Part shown: piece by piece, positions 43,006-52,243 of the stretch
How positions within the stretch are numbered: position 1 is the stretch's first letter
Layout: every line of letters starts with the position of its first letter
Origin: an uncultured bacterium
Lineage (GTDB): Bacteria > Myxococcota_A > Polyangia > Polyangiales > Houyiibacteriaceae
DNA length: 57,811 bases
Reading direction: 5' to 3'
NCBI GenBank assembly: GCA_938024995.1
Contig: CALJDU010000093.1
Coordinates: 1 to 57,811 of the forward strand
Notes under the pieces: generated by a model
Told to the model about the DNA's origin: nothing
The model's database searches: none
The model's input: the letters and a program-made list of their open reading frames with translations, nothing else
Made by a program: the position numbers and the translations under genes

Positions 43006-45738
43006 ATGGCGACCCGGAAACGAGCGAGCAAGAAACCGAGCGCAAGCCAGGAAGCCGCGAACGCTCTTCTGCCCGCGCCCAGTGATCCAAACGCGCTCTA
43101 CCTGATCGACATCAGCGGCTACATCTTCCGCGCGTACCACGCGATGCCGCCACTTTCGAACAGTCAAGGAGAGCCTACCCACGCGGTCGCAGGCGTCGCG
43201 AACATGCTCTTCAAGCTCATGAAGGAACGCTCTCCGCACATGCTCGCGGTGGCGCTCGACAGCCGCGCTGGGTCTTTTCGTCGAGACCTCTATCCGAAGT
43301 ACAAAGCGAACCGCCCGCCACCTCCCGAAGACCTCGCCTCTCAGATCGAGCGCGTCAAAGAGCTCATCGCGGGGTTCGAGATCCCCGCGTTTGGTCTCGA
43401 CGCCCACGAGGCCGACGACGTCATCGCGACGGTCGCCGCCTGGGCAGAGCGCGAAGGCATCAAGCTCGTCATCGTGAGCGCCGACAAGGACCTGCTGCAG
43501 CTCGTGAGCCCGACGTGCGTGATGTACGACACGATGCGCGAGAAGGTGTTCGGCGTCGACGAAACGGTCGAGAAGTTCGGCGTCCCGCCTACGCAGGTTC
43601 GGGATCTGCTCGCGCTGATGGGCGACAGCTCCGACAACGTCCCTGGCGTCCCCGGGGTCGGACCGAAGACCGCGGCCACGCTCTTGAAAGAACACGGGAG
43701 CTTCGACGACATCTTCAAAGCCCTCCCCACGTTTACCAAGAAGAAGCTCAAAGAAAAGCTCGAGGCGAACGAAGAGCTCGCGCGCGTCTCAAGAGAGCTC
43801 GTCTCGCTTCGCGCGGAGATGGATCTGCCGCTCGATCGCGCGAACATGGTCTTCAACGGCGGCGACCCGGTCGTCCTCCGAGACCTCTTCCTTGAGCTTG
43901 AGTTCACCCGATTGCTCTCTCGGATCGGGTCCACACCGATCGCGGCGGGTCGGTACGAGGTCGTTACCGACGTCGACCGCCTCCGGGACATCACGCTGCA
44001 GATCCAACACAGCGGAGAGGTCGCGGTCCGCACGGTCCTCACCGCGCCCGACGATGACCCGCACCGCGGCACGCTGATCGGGATCGCGATCTCATGGACC
44101 GAAGGACTCGCCGCGTACATCCCGTTTGGCCATCGCTACATCGGCGTCCCCGACCAGCTCGATTCCGCGGTTGTCCTCGAGACGCTGCGCCCGTGTCTCG
44201 AGAACTCGCTCCTCAAGAAGGTCTGCGGGAACCTCAAGCGTGAGATCATCGCGCTTAGGCGGCACGGGATGGAGCTCCGCGGCGGTTCGTTCGACGTGAT
44301 GCTCGCGAGCTACCTCTTGGACCCGCATCGACGGTCACACGAGATCGGCGCCGTCGCGCTTGAAGAGCTCGACGTCACCCTCACCAAGCTCGACAAAGCG
44401 CGCCTGAAGTTCGGTATCGATCAGGTCGAGGTCGAAGCGGTGATGGATGTCGCCGCCCAACAAGCGGACTACGCGCTCCGGCTCGGGCACTTGCTCACGC
44501 CGCGGATGGGTCACGGCGACTTCCAGGAGCTCTTCTTCAACTTGGAGCTCCCGCTGGTCTCCGTCCTCGCGGATCTGGAGCTCACCGGGATCGCGATCAA
44601 CGCATCGCTCCTCGAAGAGATGTCAGCGGAGGCCGCAGACGAGATCCTCGAGCTGACCGCGCTCGCGCACCAGCTCGCCGGGCGCAAGTTCAACACCGGG
44701 TCGCCGCGGCAGCTCGAGGGCATCCTCTTTGATGAGCTTGACCTCCCCGTCCTCAAGCGGACCAAGACCGCGCGGAGCACGGACGTCTCGGTGCTCGAGG
44801 AGCTCGCCGGGATGCATGACCTCCCGGGGGTCATCCTTGATCTACGTACGCTCACGAAACTGAAAGGGACCTACCTCGACGCCCTCCCGCTGGCGCGCGA
44901 CAAGGAAACCGGACGCGTTCACACCAAGTTCAACCAAGCCGTCGCCGCGACCGGGCGCTTGAGTTCAAGCGACCCCAACCTTCAGAACATCCCGATCCGA
45001 ACGGAGCTCGGCCGGCGTATCCGCAACGCCTTCATCCCGAGCGTCGGCAACGTGATGATGGCGGCGGACTACTCTCAGATCGAGCTCCGCGTGCTCGGGC
45101 ACCTCAGCCAAGATCCGGAGCTCATCGGCGCCTATCGCGACGAGCGAGATGTCCACGTGATGACCGCGATGGCGCTCTACGACGTGGACGACCCTGAAGA
45201 GATCACGCGCGCCCAGCGCGGCGCGGCCAAGACCGTGAACTTCGCCGTCATCTATGGTCAGACGCGTTTTGCGCTCGCGAAGAACCTCCGCATCACGAAG
45301 ACCGAGGCGCAGCGCTACATCGATACGTTCTTCGATAAGTACGCCGGCGTGAAGCGCTTCATGGACGAGGTCGTTCAGGAAGCAAAGGACACCGGTCACG
45401 TCACGACGATGCTCGGGCGTCGTCGGTCCGTTGCGGACATCCGCAGTAAGAACCCCGCGCTGCGCAACGGCGCGGAGCGGATCGCGCGGAACACACCGAT
45501 TCAGGGAACCGCCGCAGACATCATCAAGATCGCGATGATCGAGGTACAGCGCGCGCTCCGCGGGCTGGAGTCGAAGATGCTCCTCAGCGTTCACGATGAG
45601 CTGGTCTTCGACGTCGCGCCGAGCGAGAAGACGGAAGTAGAAAAGCTCGTGCGCCGCGAGATGATGGCGGCACACGAGCTCTCGATTCCGCTCGTCGTTG
45701 ACGTCGGATGGGGTCCGCACTGGGGAGCCGCGCACTAG
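43006..45738 (+). CDS. polA: DNA polymerase I, proofreading site degenerate
   Basis: Family A DNA polymerase of 910 residues for Okazaki-fragment processing and repair. The 5' nuclease domain (about 30-310) is intact (LIDISGYIFRAYHAM, DAHEADDVIAT, GDSSDNVPGVPGVGPKTA). The 3'-5' exonuclease-fold domain (about 315-490) lacks the catalytic acids: FAFDTET of E. coli is VAVRTVLT, NLKYD is NLKRE, and YAAEDAD is VAAQQAD. The polymerase domain is intact (TGRLSSSDPNLQNIP, AADYSQIELRVLGHL, RGAAKTVNFAVIYGQ, SVHDELVFDV). ATG at 43006; an ATG four codons upstream also exists. Confidence 0.96.
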   Translation: MATRKRASKKPSASQEAANALLPAPSDPNALYLIDISGYIFRAYHAMPPLSNSQGEPTHAVAGVANMLFKLMKERSPHMLAVALDSRAGSFRRDLYPKYKANRPPPPEDLASQIERVKELIAGFEIPAFGLDAHEADDVIATVAAWAEREGIKLVIVSADKDLLQLVSPTCVMYDTMREKVFGVDETVEKFGVPPTQVRDLLALMGDSSDNVPGVPGVGPKTAATLLKEHGSFDDIFKALPTFTKKKLKEKLEANEELARVSRELVSLRAEMDLPLDRANMVFNGGDPVVLRDLFLELEFTRLLSRIGSTPIAAGRYEVVTDVDRLRDITLQIQHSGEVAVRTVLTAPDDDPHRGTLIGIAISWTEGLAAYIPFGHRYIGVPDQLDSAVVLETLRPCLENSLLKKVCGNLKREIIALRRHGMELRGGSFDVMLASYLLDPHRRSHEIGAVALEELDVTLTKLDKARLKFGIDQVEVEAVMDVAAQQADYALRLGHLLTPRMGHGDFQELFFNLELPLVSVLADLELTGIAINASLLEEMSAEAADEILELTALAHQLAGRKFNTGSPRQLEGILFDELDLPVLKRTKTARSTDVSVLEELAGMHDLPGVILDLRTLTKLKGTYLDALPLARDKETGRVHTKFNQAVAATGRLSSSDPNLQNIPIRTELGRRIRNAFIPSVGNVMMAADYSQIELRVLGHLSQDPELIGAYRDERDVHVMTAMALYDVDDPEEITRAQRGAAKTVNFAVIYGQTRFALAKNLRITKTEAQRYIDTFFDKYAGVKRFMDEVVQEAKDTGHVTTMLGRRRSVADIRSKNPALRNGAERIARNTPIQGTAADIIKIAMIEVQRALRGLESKMLLSVHDELVFDVAPSEKTEVEKLVRREMMAAHELSIPLVVDVGWGPHWGAAH

Positions 45739-45747
45739 CACGCGCAG

Positions 45748-45761
45748 CTCCGAGCGCGGAG
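45748..45761. terminator. Short hairpin between convergent genes
   Basis: A 5-base-pair stem (CTCCG / CGGAG, loop AGCG) lies in the 30-base gap between the polA stop and the stop of the convergent lipoprotein gene. No T-run; weak candidate. Confidence 0.25.
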
Positions 45762-45768
45762 ACAGAAG

Positions 45769-46452
45769 TTACATGGAGCAGATCGCGGCGAACGCGGGGT
45801 TGTCCGCGCCGACGATGACCGCTTGGTCCTGGCCGGGGAAGCAGGAGTTGCCGCCGAGGATGTCGCCCATCGAGCATGTGAAGAGGCACTGTCCGTTGCA
45901 AAGCTCGATCGGGTAGCGCCACTCACTGCTCTCGACCTCGATGTCTCCCAGGGTCTTCCCTGAGGTGGTGACCGACGCGACGATCGTGGAACCGACAAAC
46001 GGAGTGAGCGCGCCACGGTAGGAGTTCGGCACGAGGTCCATCGTGCCGGCCATCGAAGACGGCTGCGCGTCAGTGTTGGCGCTCGGCACGAAGACCGAGA
46101 TCGGCACCGAGAAAGGGTTCGGGAAGGTGTCGCCCAGGTTGAGCGGGTTGCCCACCGAGTCCTGCAGCTCGACCGTCGCGTTCGTCAGAAGGACGCCGTT
46201 CGGGTCCGACCGGAAGTCCGATGCCCGGTTCCGCAACGTGCTGTTGAAGATCGGGATCGCGGTGTACGGCGCGGGGAACGACAGGTTGTAGACACCGAAG
46301 GGACGCAAGATCCCGCTCTCCGCGGAGAACTCGCAGGCCCCATCTCCTGCGTTCACGACGACGTTGCCGGAAACGTAGATGGAAGCGTTGTCAGTGACGC
46401 AGCCGGACAAAAGCGCGGACGCGATAAGCGTGATGAAAAAAAGGTGACGCAT
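45769..46452 (-). CDS. Lipoprotein, unknown function
   Basis: Exported lipoprotein of 227 residues with lipobox LLSGC near residue 18 (MRHLFFITLIASALLSGC). The mature part is beta-rich and low in charge (ASIYVSGNVVVNAGDGACEFSAESG, then PFSVPISVFVPSANTD, YPIELCNGQCLFTCSM), with five Cys that may pair. No family recognised; proteins of this type are frequent among myxobacterial outer-membrane lipoproteins. The ATG at 46452 has a clear GAGGA five bases upstream. It lies downstream of aroKB on the same strand with 65 bases between, which include a small GGGTG/CACCC inverted repeat. Confidence 0.75.
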   Translation of the reverse strand: MRHLFFITLIASALLSGCVTDNASIYVSGNVVVNAGDGACEFSAESGILRPFGVYNLSFPAPYTAIPIFNSTLRNRASDFRSDPNGVLLTNATVELQDSVGNPLNLGDTFPNPFSVPISVFVPSANTDAQPSSMAGTMDLVPNSYRGALTPFVGSTIVASVTTSGKTLGDIEVESSEWRYPIELCNGQCLFTCSMGDILGGNSCFPGQDQAVIVGADNPAFAAICSM

Positions 46453-46517
46453 GAATTCCTCGTTGAGAAGTCTAGAGGGGTGGACACCCAGCGCCCAAAT
46501 TTCTGGTCACTCGGTCG

Positions 46518-48041
46518 CTAGACCTGGCGTATGGCCTCGAAAAACGCGGGAAGCGCGACCTTCACGATACGCGCTTCGCCCGGCGCTGCGGGATTGATGA
46601 ACCCGAGCGCGTCGCCCACCCTCTTTTTGTCGTTCGCGATGAAAGGAGCGAGACCGGCGAGCGATGGAAGCTCAATCGGGAGCCCGATCTCGCCCAGCAC
46701 CTCGCGCAACAAGCCGGCGGCCGCGTGATCGACGTCGAGCCCAAGGCGCCGCGCGACTTGAACCGACGCGAGCATCCCAAGCGCGACGGCCTCCCCATGC
46801 CGATACCGACGGTACTCCCCTTCGGACTCCAGGGCATGCGCGATGGTGTGACCAAAGTTGAGCAGCGCACGCGCGCCGCGCTCATGTTCGTCATCCGCGA
46901 CGATCCTCGATTTCAGCGCGACGCTCATCCGAACCGCGCGGACGGAGGCGTCAAGGTCACCTTCCCGCAGCGCGACCGCGTCCTCTGCCAACCGCTCGAG
47001 CGCCTCGGGTCCAGCGAGCCACGCGCTCTTCACCGCTTCCGCCCAACCCGCGGCGCGATCGCGCTCGCTCAAGGTCGAGAGCGTGGCGACATCACACACA
47101 ACACGCTCGGGCTGATGAAAGGCGCCGATCAAATTCTTGCCGTGCGCGTTGTTCACACCGGTCTTTCCGCCAACCGAGCTGTCGACCATCGCGAGAGAGG
47201 TCGTCGGTACTTGAACGAACGGCACGCCTCGCAAAAACGCGCTCGCGGCGAACCCCGTCAAGTCGCCCGCGACGCCGCCGCCCACCGCGACGAAGACCGA
47301 GCGCCGATCGAGACGCGCGGAGAACGCCGCTTCCCAGATCCGCGCGACGGTCTCAAGGTTCTTGTGCTCTTCGCCTGAGCGGAGACAGAGCCACGAGCTT
47401 CCCTTGATCCGATCTGCGTAGCGCCGCGTGTTCTCGTCACAGACGACCAACGCCCGACGCCCCGCGACCGCCTCGTCGACCCAGTGCAAACACGACTGCC
47501 CCACTTCCACGCGGTAGGATCGCGAACCCAAGGGGACGGACAGCGGAGCCCGCGCCGCGATCGCGACGACGCGATCCGCGACCTCCGCGACGTCTCCTTC
47601 TGCGTTCACGACCCCGTGACACTCAAGGTACATCGCGCGGCGATCCCGAAGCAGCGCCTCGAGCTTCTCCTGAGCGTTCCCTTGCAGAAGCGGACGCCCT
47701 TCTCCCTCGCCGACCCGCTCGAGCAATTGCGACGCACGCGCGTGGAGCGTGATGAGCGTTCCCGCCGCCAACAGCTGCCTTCGCACTCGCCTCGAGGTCA
47801 CCGTTCCGCCGCCCAGCGCGACGACGATGTTCTCTCGGTTCGCGAGCGTCGCGACGAGTTCCGCTTCTCGCGCGCGAAATCCTGCCTCCCCCTCGGTCGC
47901 GAAGAGCGTCGCGATCGTCGCATCGGCGTTCTTCTCAATCTCAGCGTCGAGGTCGACGAACGCGGCACCGATCCGTCCCGCGACGATCGGTCCAACTGTC
48001 GACTTACCCGCGCCCATCGGACCAGAGAGAAAGATACGCAC
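46518..48041 (-). CDS. aroKB: Bifunctional shikimate kinase / 3-dehydroquinate synthase
   Basis: Fusion of two shikimate-pathway enzymes in 507 residues. The N-terminal shikimate kinase (about 1-160) has Walker A GPMGAGKSTVG, the substrate-binding DLDAEIE, ALGGGT and GRPLL. The C-terminal 3-dehydroquinate synthase (about 170-505) has the NAD-binding GGGVAGDLTGFAASAFLRG, PTTSLAMVDSSVGGKTGVN, KNLIGAFHQP, NFGHTIAHALE and HGEAVALGM motifs including the metal ligands. The two steps are not consecutive in the pathway (AroB second, AroK fifth), so fusion does not imply channelling. Such fusions are known in other bacteria. No other aro gene is in the window. The GTG/ATG start at 48041 opens directly into the Walker A strand. 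Confidence 0.96.
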   Translation of the reverse strand: MRIFLSGPMGAGKSTVGPIVAGRIGAAFVDLDAEIEKNADATIATLFATEGEAGFRAREAELVATLANRENIVVALGGGTVTSRRVRRQLLAAGTLITLHARASQLLERVGEGEGRPLLQGNAQEKLEALLRDRRAMYLECHGVVNAEGDVAEVADRVVAIAARAPLSVPLGSRSYRVEVGQSCLHWVDEAVAGRRALVVCDENTRRYADRIKGSSWLCLRSGEEHKNLETVARIWEAAFSARLDRRSVFVAVGGGVAGDLTGFAASAFLRGVPFVQVPTTSLAMVDSSVGGKTGVNNAHGKNLIGAFHQPERVVCDVATLSTLSERDRAAGWAEAVKSAWLAGPEALERLAEDAVALREGDLDASVRAVRMSVALKSRIVADDEHERGARALLNFGHTIAHALESEGEYRRYRHGEAVALGMLASVQVARRLGLDVDHAAAGLLREVLGEIGLPIELPSLAGLAPFIANDKKRVGDALGFINPAAPGEARIVKVALPAFFEAIRQV

Positions 48042-48100
48042 GACGCGACCCTAGCAGCCCATGTGTCAGGTCGTCGCGATGACGAAACGCGACCGCAAAA

Positions 48101-50230
48101 TCAGCGAAGCCCGCGCCGACGGCGGAGCCAAAAGACCGCCCCGAGGAGCAGAATCGTTGCGACAATCGTGAGCGGGTGGGCCATCGGCGCGATGCGTTGC
48201 ACCCCGTCATGACGGACGCGCTGGGTGTCGAGCTGACTCAGCGCCGGAGGGTTGTTCGCGTCGTGGAACGAGCCCCCCGATCGCTCGGCGAGTTCACGTA
48301 AGACGTCTGGTCGCGCGACAGGATCGGCGAGCTCGCGCCCGCTCGTCTCCACCACGAACGCCTCCTCAGCGAGCACCGCGCCTTCGTTCCCGACCTCACG
48401 CGCGACGACCCGATACGCGCCGGCCACCTCGGGAGCGGTCAGTTCCGCCTCGATCTCTCCGGAGATCACGCGGACCACCTGTGCGGATTCGGCTTCGGCT
48501 TCGCCCTCGACCTCCGCCGCGTCGAGCGCGACGATCGAGAGCGCGACGCTCCCATCGCGAGGAACGTAGCTCGCGTCACGGAGCACCCCGCGAACACGCA
48601 TGATCGCGGACGCTCCGTAGGACGCGCGGTCGGTCGACAGACGCGCGGGCTCCAGGCGCGGGTCACGCGCGAGCCAGCGCAGAACGCGATCCCAAAACCG
48701 CTCGTGGACGCTCGCGTCGCCGCTTTGCCCGCCCGCCGTGACACCCCAACGCCATGACCCATCCGACGCAAACGCGAGCACGCGGCCCTGCCCGGACTCG
48801 CCCACGACCAAGATCGGTGCACCTCCACGTGGACGCGAAAGCAAGACGGACGCCCCCGCCTTGACGCCTCTGAATCGGTTACTGCCGATGAGCTCGGGGA
48901 GACCTCGAAAGAGCGCGGCGCTTTCATCTGGAGCCGCCGCGAGCCCAACGATGGGGTGACGGGCGACCTCGTCTTGCATCACCGGCGAGAAGCGGCTGAG
49001 GTCGAGCGAGCGCGTCCCGGCAGTGGTCGGAGGCAGCGTGACCGGGAGCACCTCCGCGATCGGCGTCTCCGCGTACCCGCCGACGGAGAAAGAGCGCTCC
49101 CCGCCGATCATCGCGAACGAGCCTCCGCGGCGGACGTAGTCGCGGATCCGCGGGAGGTAGCCCTCCATTTGATATGGGCCGAAATCGAAGTCCTGAAAGA
49201 CGATGACGTCGAAGCTACCGAGGTGCTCACGGAAGAGCTCATCGGTCGGAAACGGGATCAGCGCGAGCTCGTCCGGGTTCGCCATCGAGAGGTCGGCATT
49301 GGTGCGCAAGATGAAGAACGAGATCAGGTCGATCGACCCATCCTTTTTGATCAGCTCGCGCAAAAAGCGCACGTCCCAGGTCGGGTGCCCCGCGACCAGC
49401 AACACCCTTAAGCGATCGCGAACGACGTCAACGAGGAACGCGCGGCTGTTGTTCTTCGGCACCGCGTCGCCGTCGGGCGTCGGGATCGACACGTGGTACA
49501 CAGCGCGGCCCAGCTGTCGCTCAACGAACTCCAGATTGACGGATCCGACCCCTTCTTCGTTGAGGGTCACGACGGTCTCGCTCACGACCTCCCCTTCGCG
49601 AGAGAGCGTCACTGGGATCACCTGCGCGCCACGCCCGAGGCTGCGGACCGTGACGCGCGCCTTCGCGACTTGGCGCTGAAAGACCATCGCGTCGGCCGCG
49701 ACCTCAACGACGGAATCGTCCATCAGCTCCCCGTCGGGATCCACCGCGAACGCGTGCACCCGCACGCGCGGATCGATGGGCAGGTCGGTCAGCGCGCCGT
49801 CCGAGATCACGACGACCGCGCCGAGGTCCTCCGTCAGCGCGACCTCTTCCAGCGCGCGTCCGAGGTCGCTCCGCTCCGCGGTCGCGGAGAGCGGCTCGTC
49901 GTCGGGGACCGCGGCGACCTCATCACCAAACGAGAACACGGTGACTTCATCGGGTAGGCCCTCCACTGCGCGCGCCGCGATCTCGACGCGCGGTGTGGAG
50001 CCTCGCGCGACCTGCATGCTCCGAGAGGTGTCGACCAGAGCGATGACCTGCCCCGGCTCGCTGGACGAGAGCTCCTTTACGAAGGTCGGCTGTACCGCGA
50101 CCAACCACGTGAGCAGCGCGGCGAAGGCTTCCAGCACGAAGAGCGGCCGATGCTCCCTCGTCCCCGCGCCGCGAGAGACGAGGTACGCGAAGACGAGGAA
50201 GAGCGCGGCGGCCATCCACGCGCCGCCCAC
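48101..50230 (-). CDS. VWA/glutamine-amidotransferase-like membrane protein
   Basis: Membrane protein of 709 residues. Two N-terminal TMs (about 5-20 and 29-46) precede a VWA-like domain (about 55-165) with MIDAS-like DTSRSM and VVVISDGAL. A class-I-glutamine-amidotransferase-like fold follows (about 275-480: RLRVLLVAGHPTWDVRFLRELI, VIVFQDFDFGPYQMEGYLPRIRDYVRRGGSFAMIGG) that lacks the catalytic Cys nucleophile of true amidotransferases. A C-terminal TM precedes a basic RRRRGLR tail. The family usually sits with DUF4159, MoxR and DUF58 genes; only DUF4159 is here, directly upstream. The start is uncertain (GTG at 50230; a CTG overlapping the DUF4159 stop also reads in frame). Confidence 0.82.
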   Translation of the reverse strand: MGGAWMAAALFLVFAYLVSRGAGTREHRPLFVLEAFAALLTWLVAVQPTFVKELSSSEPGQVIALVDTSRSMQVARGSTPRVEIAARAVEGLPDEVTVFSFGDEVAAVPDDEPLSATAERSDLGRALEEVALTEDLGAVVVISDGALTDLPIDPRVRVHAFAVDPDGELMDDSVVEVAADAMVFQRQVAKARVTVRSLGRGAQVIPVTLSREGEVVSETVVTLNEEGVGSVNLEFVERQLGRAVYHVSIPTPDGDAVPKNNSRAFLVDVVRDRLRVLLVAGHPTWDVRFLRELIKKDGSIDLISFFILRTNADLSMANPDELALIPFPTDELFREHLGSFDVIVFQDFDFGPYQMEGYLPRIRDYVRRGGSFAMIGGERSFSVGGYAETPIAEVLPVTLPPTTAGTRSLDLSRFSPVMQDEVARHPIVGLAAAPDESAALFRGLPELIGSNRFRGVKAGASVLLSRPRGGAPILVVGESGQGRVLAFASDGSWRWGVTAGGQSGDASVHERFWDRVLRWLARDPRLEPARLSTDRASYGASAIMRVRGVLRDASYVPRDGSVALSIVALDAAEVEGEAEAESAQVVRVISGEIEAELTAPEVAGAYRVVAREVGNEGAVLAEEAFVVETSGRELADPVARPDVLRELAERSGGSFHDANNPPALSQLDTQRVRHDGVQRIAPMAHPLTIVATILLLGAVFWLRRRRGLR

Positions 50231-50247
50231 GACCGAGAACGTGAAGC

Positions 50248-51003
50248 TCAGCGGACTCTCCCGGGCCTTCGGCGCATGATGAACGGCGCGTGCACCTGGT
50301 CGTCCTTGTAGTCCAGGCAGAGCGCGTACATCACGATGTTGACGCCGAGCCGCGCCGCGACCTCGCGCTGCCGCTCTCCGTCAGGCGTGACCTCGAAGCG
50401 ATAGGTGCCAAGGTTGTCTCGCGCGAGCGCGCCGCCGAGATCGTGACGTGAGTAGGCGACCGCCAGGCGCCCGCCGCGCGTGATGCCGAAGAGATGCTCC
50501 GGTCCGCGGACGCGACCCGCGGGGCGACGGAGCAGATAGAACGAGTGGAAGACCGTGTGGTCAGGCGGGACCGGCGCCAACGGGTCCGTCGGAAAGGCGC
50601 GACGAAGCAAGCGACGAACGGACAGGTCGAAGCCGTCCTCGTGAGGAGACGCGTCGTCGATCAGGAGGAAGCCGCCGAACTCGATGAAGCGACGAAGCCC
50701 GCGAACCTCGGCCTCGCTTCGTGGCTCGAACGCCTCGTCCCCCGCGAGGTAGAGGAACGGGGTCTCGAAGATGGTCTGGTCGTCGAGGCGCGCGCGTCGC
50801 GGCGCCAAGCGGGTCTCGATGCTGGTCCGCTTCCGCACTTCCCACGCGAGGCGTCGCCGGGCGGTCTCGCGTGGTTCATCGGCGCCAAGGTCCACGCCGA
50901 CGATCTCGACGCGGGTGTCTTCGCCCAAGGCGTACGCGGAGGCGCCGACGAGCGACATCGCGGTCGTCACGAGTACGGCTACCAGGAGTCGCGCGCGCTT
51001 CAC
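50248..51003 (-). CDS. DUF4159 domain protein
   Basis: Exported protein of 251 residues. Signal peptide at about 1-26 ending near SAYA-LG. The DUF4159 domain covers the rest: VRKRTSIETRLAPRRARLDDQTIFETPFLYLAGDEAF, LRRFIEFGGFLLIDDASPHEDGFDLSVRRLL, and HTVFHSFYLLRRPAGRVRGPEHLFGITRGGRLAVAYSRHDLGGA. It resembles amidotransferase-fold proteins, here probably non-catalytic and protein-binding. It is the upstream partner of the VWA/amidotransferase-like gene, with 17 bases between. Divergent from apbE, with about 80 bases between. Role unknown; clusters of this type are linked to MoxR-type chaperone systems in other bacteria. Confidence 0.85.
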   Translation of the reverse strand: MKRARLLVAVLVTTAMSLVGASAYALGEDTRVEIVGVDLGADEPRETARRRLAWEVRKRTSIETRLAPRRARLDDQTIFETPFLYLAGDEAFEPRSEAEVRGLRRFIEFGGFLLIDDASPHEDGFDLSVRRLLRRAFPTDPLAPVPPDHTVFHSFYLLRRPAGRVRGPEHLFGITRGGRLAVAYSRHDLGGALARDNLGTYRFEVTPDGERQREVAARLGVNIVMYALCLDYKDDQVHAPFIMRRRPGRVR

Positions 51004-51084
51004 GGACGCACGGTATCAGAGGACGGGATCCAAGGAGGTCGGCAAAGCTTGACCCCGACCACCTCCCGCCCATAGTTCTCTCCT

Positions 51085-52227
51085 ATGTCGTCATCGCGCT
51101 GCCGCTTCTCGACCACCGCGTGCCTCGCGCTGCTTTTCGGGGCGCTGAGCGCGGGGCTCGGCTGCGAAAAAGACGACGAGCCGACGCCCGAGATTCGGCA
51201 AGAGACGGCTCCTCCAGAGACCGCCCCTCCTGAAGGCGGTCCGCGCGACCTCTTCACGCGAAGCCAACCCTTCATGGGCACGGTCTTCATCATCAAGGTG
51301 GACGCGGAGCCAACCGTCGCGGCTCCTGCCATCGAAGATGCCTTCCACGAAATCGGTCGGCTTGAGCATGTGCTCAGCGAGTGGCGTGACGACAGCGAGA
51401 TCAGCCGCATCAACGACAAGGCCGGCGTCGAGCCAGTCGCGGTCGGCGAGGACACCTTTCGCGTGATCAAAGCGGGCGTCGATGTCTCGCGCTGGAGCGA
51501 GGGCGCGTTCGATCTCTCGTGGGCGGCGCTTCGTGGGCTCTACGACTTTCGCCCCGGGCGTCACCGTATCCCGCGTGTTCGCGACCTTCGGCGCAAGCTC
51601 CCGCTGATCAACTGGGAGAACATCCGGCTCGACGAAGAGGCGCGCACGGTGTTCCTGACCCGCGAGGGAATGGCGATCGGAACGGGCGGAATCGCGAAAG
51701 GCTACGCGCTCGACCGCGCAGGTGAGATCCTTCGCGCGGCGGGCATCGAGAGCTACATGCTCTTCGGCGGCGGTCAGGTTCAGGTACACGGCATGCGCGG
51801 CGACCGCGCGTGGCGCGTCGGCATTCAGCACCCGCGCCGCGACAACGAGTACTTCGCGTTCTTCGAGTCGACCGGCGGCTCGATCTCCACCTCAGGCGAC
51901 TACGAGCACGCCTACATCGACGCCCGCGGGAAGCGCTGGCACCACATCTTGAACCCCCGCAGCGGGCTCCCGGTTGACCATACGGTCAGCGTGACCTTCA
52001 CGGCCTCAAGCGGCCTCTACGCGGACGCGCTCTCGACCGCGTCGTTTGTCCTCGGGCCACAGAAGGCGCTTGAGATGATCGCGCGGGTGCGCGCGGAACA
52101 GTCGGAGCTCGCGGTCGAGGCCGCGATGCTGGACGATGACTGCAAGTTCGTCGCGACCGACCACACCGCGGAGCATATGCAATTCCGTATCGAGCTGGTC
52201 GACGACGTGTTGCCCGGCTGCGACTGA
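51085..52227 (+). CDS. apbE: FAD:protein FMN transferase (ApbE), lipoprotein
   Basis: Periplasmic flavin transferase that links FMN to a Ser/Thr of target proteins, 380 residues. Signal peptide with lipobox SAGLGC near residue 27, then a Glu/Pro/Thr linker. Family blocks: FMGTVFIIKV, EWRDDSEISRIND, SEGAFDLSWAALRGLY, GTGGIAKGYALDRAGEILRAAGI, LFGGGQVQVHG and HHILNPRSGLPVDHTVSVTFTASSGLYADALSTASFVLG, including the Asp/Thr metal site in SSGLYADALSTA. No RnfG/NqrC or other FMN-binding target gene is in the window, so its substrate lies elsewhere. ATG at 51085. Convergent with the SUKH gene pair, 16 bases apart. Confidence 0.93.
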   Translation: MSSSRCRFSTTACLALLFGALSAGLGCEKDDEPTPEIRQETAPPETAPPEGGPRDLFTRSQPFMGTVFIIKVDAEPTVAAPAIEDAFHEIGRLEHVLSEWRDDSEISRINDKAGVEPVAVGEDTFRVIKAGVDVSRWSEGAFDLSWAALRGLYDFRPGRHRIPRVRDLRRKLPLINWENIRLDEEARTVFLTREGMAIGTGGIAKGYALDRAGEILRAAGIESYMLFGGGQVQVHGMRGDRAWRVGIQHPRRDNEYFAFFESTGGSISTSGDYEHAYIDARGKRWHHILNPRSGLPVDHTVSVTFTASSGLYADALSTASFVLGPQKALEMIARVRAEQSELAVEAAMLDDDCKFVATDHTAEHMQFRIELVDDVLPGCD

Positions 52228-52243
52228 CTCGCCGCCAGAGCTC

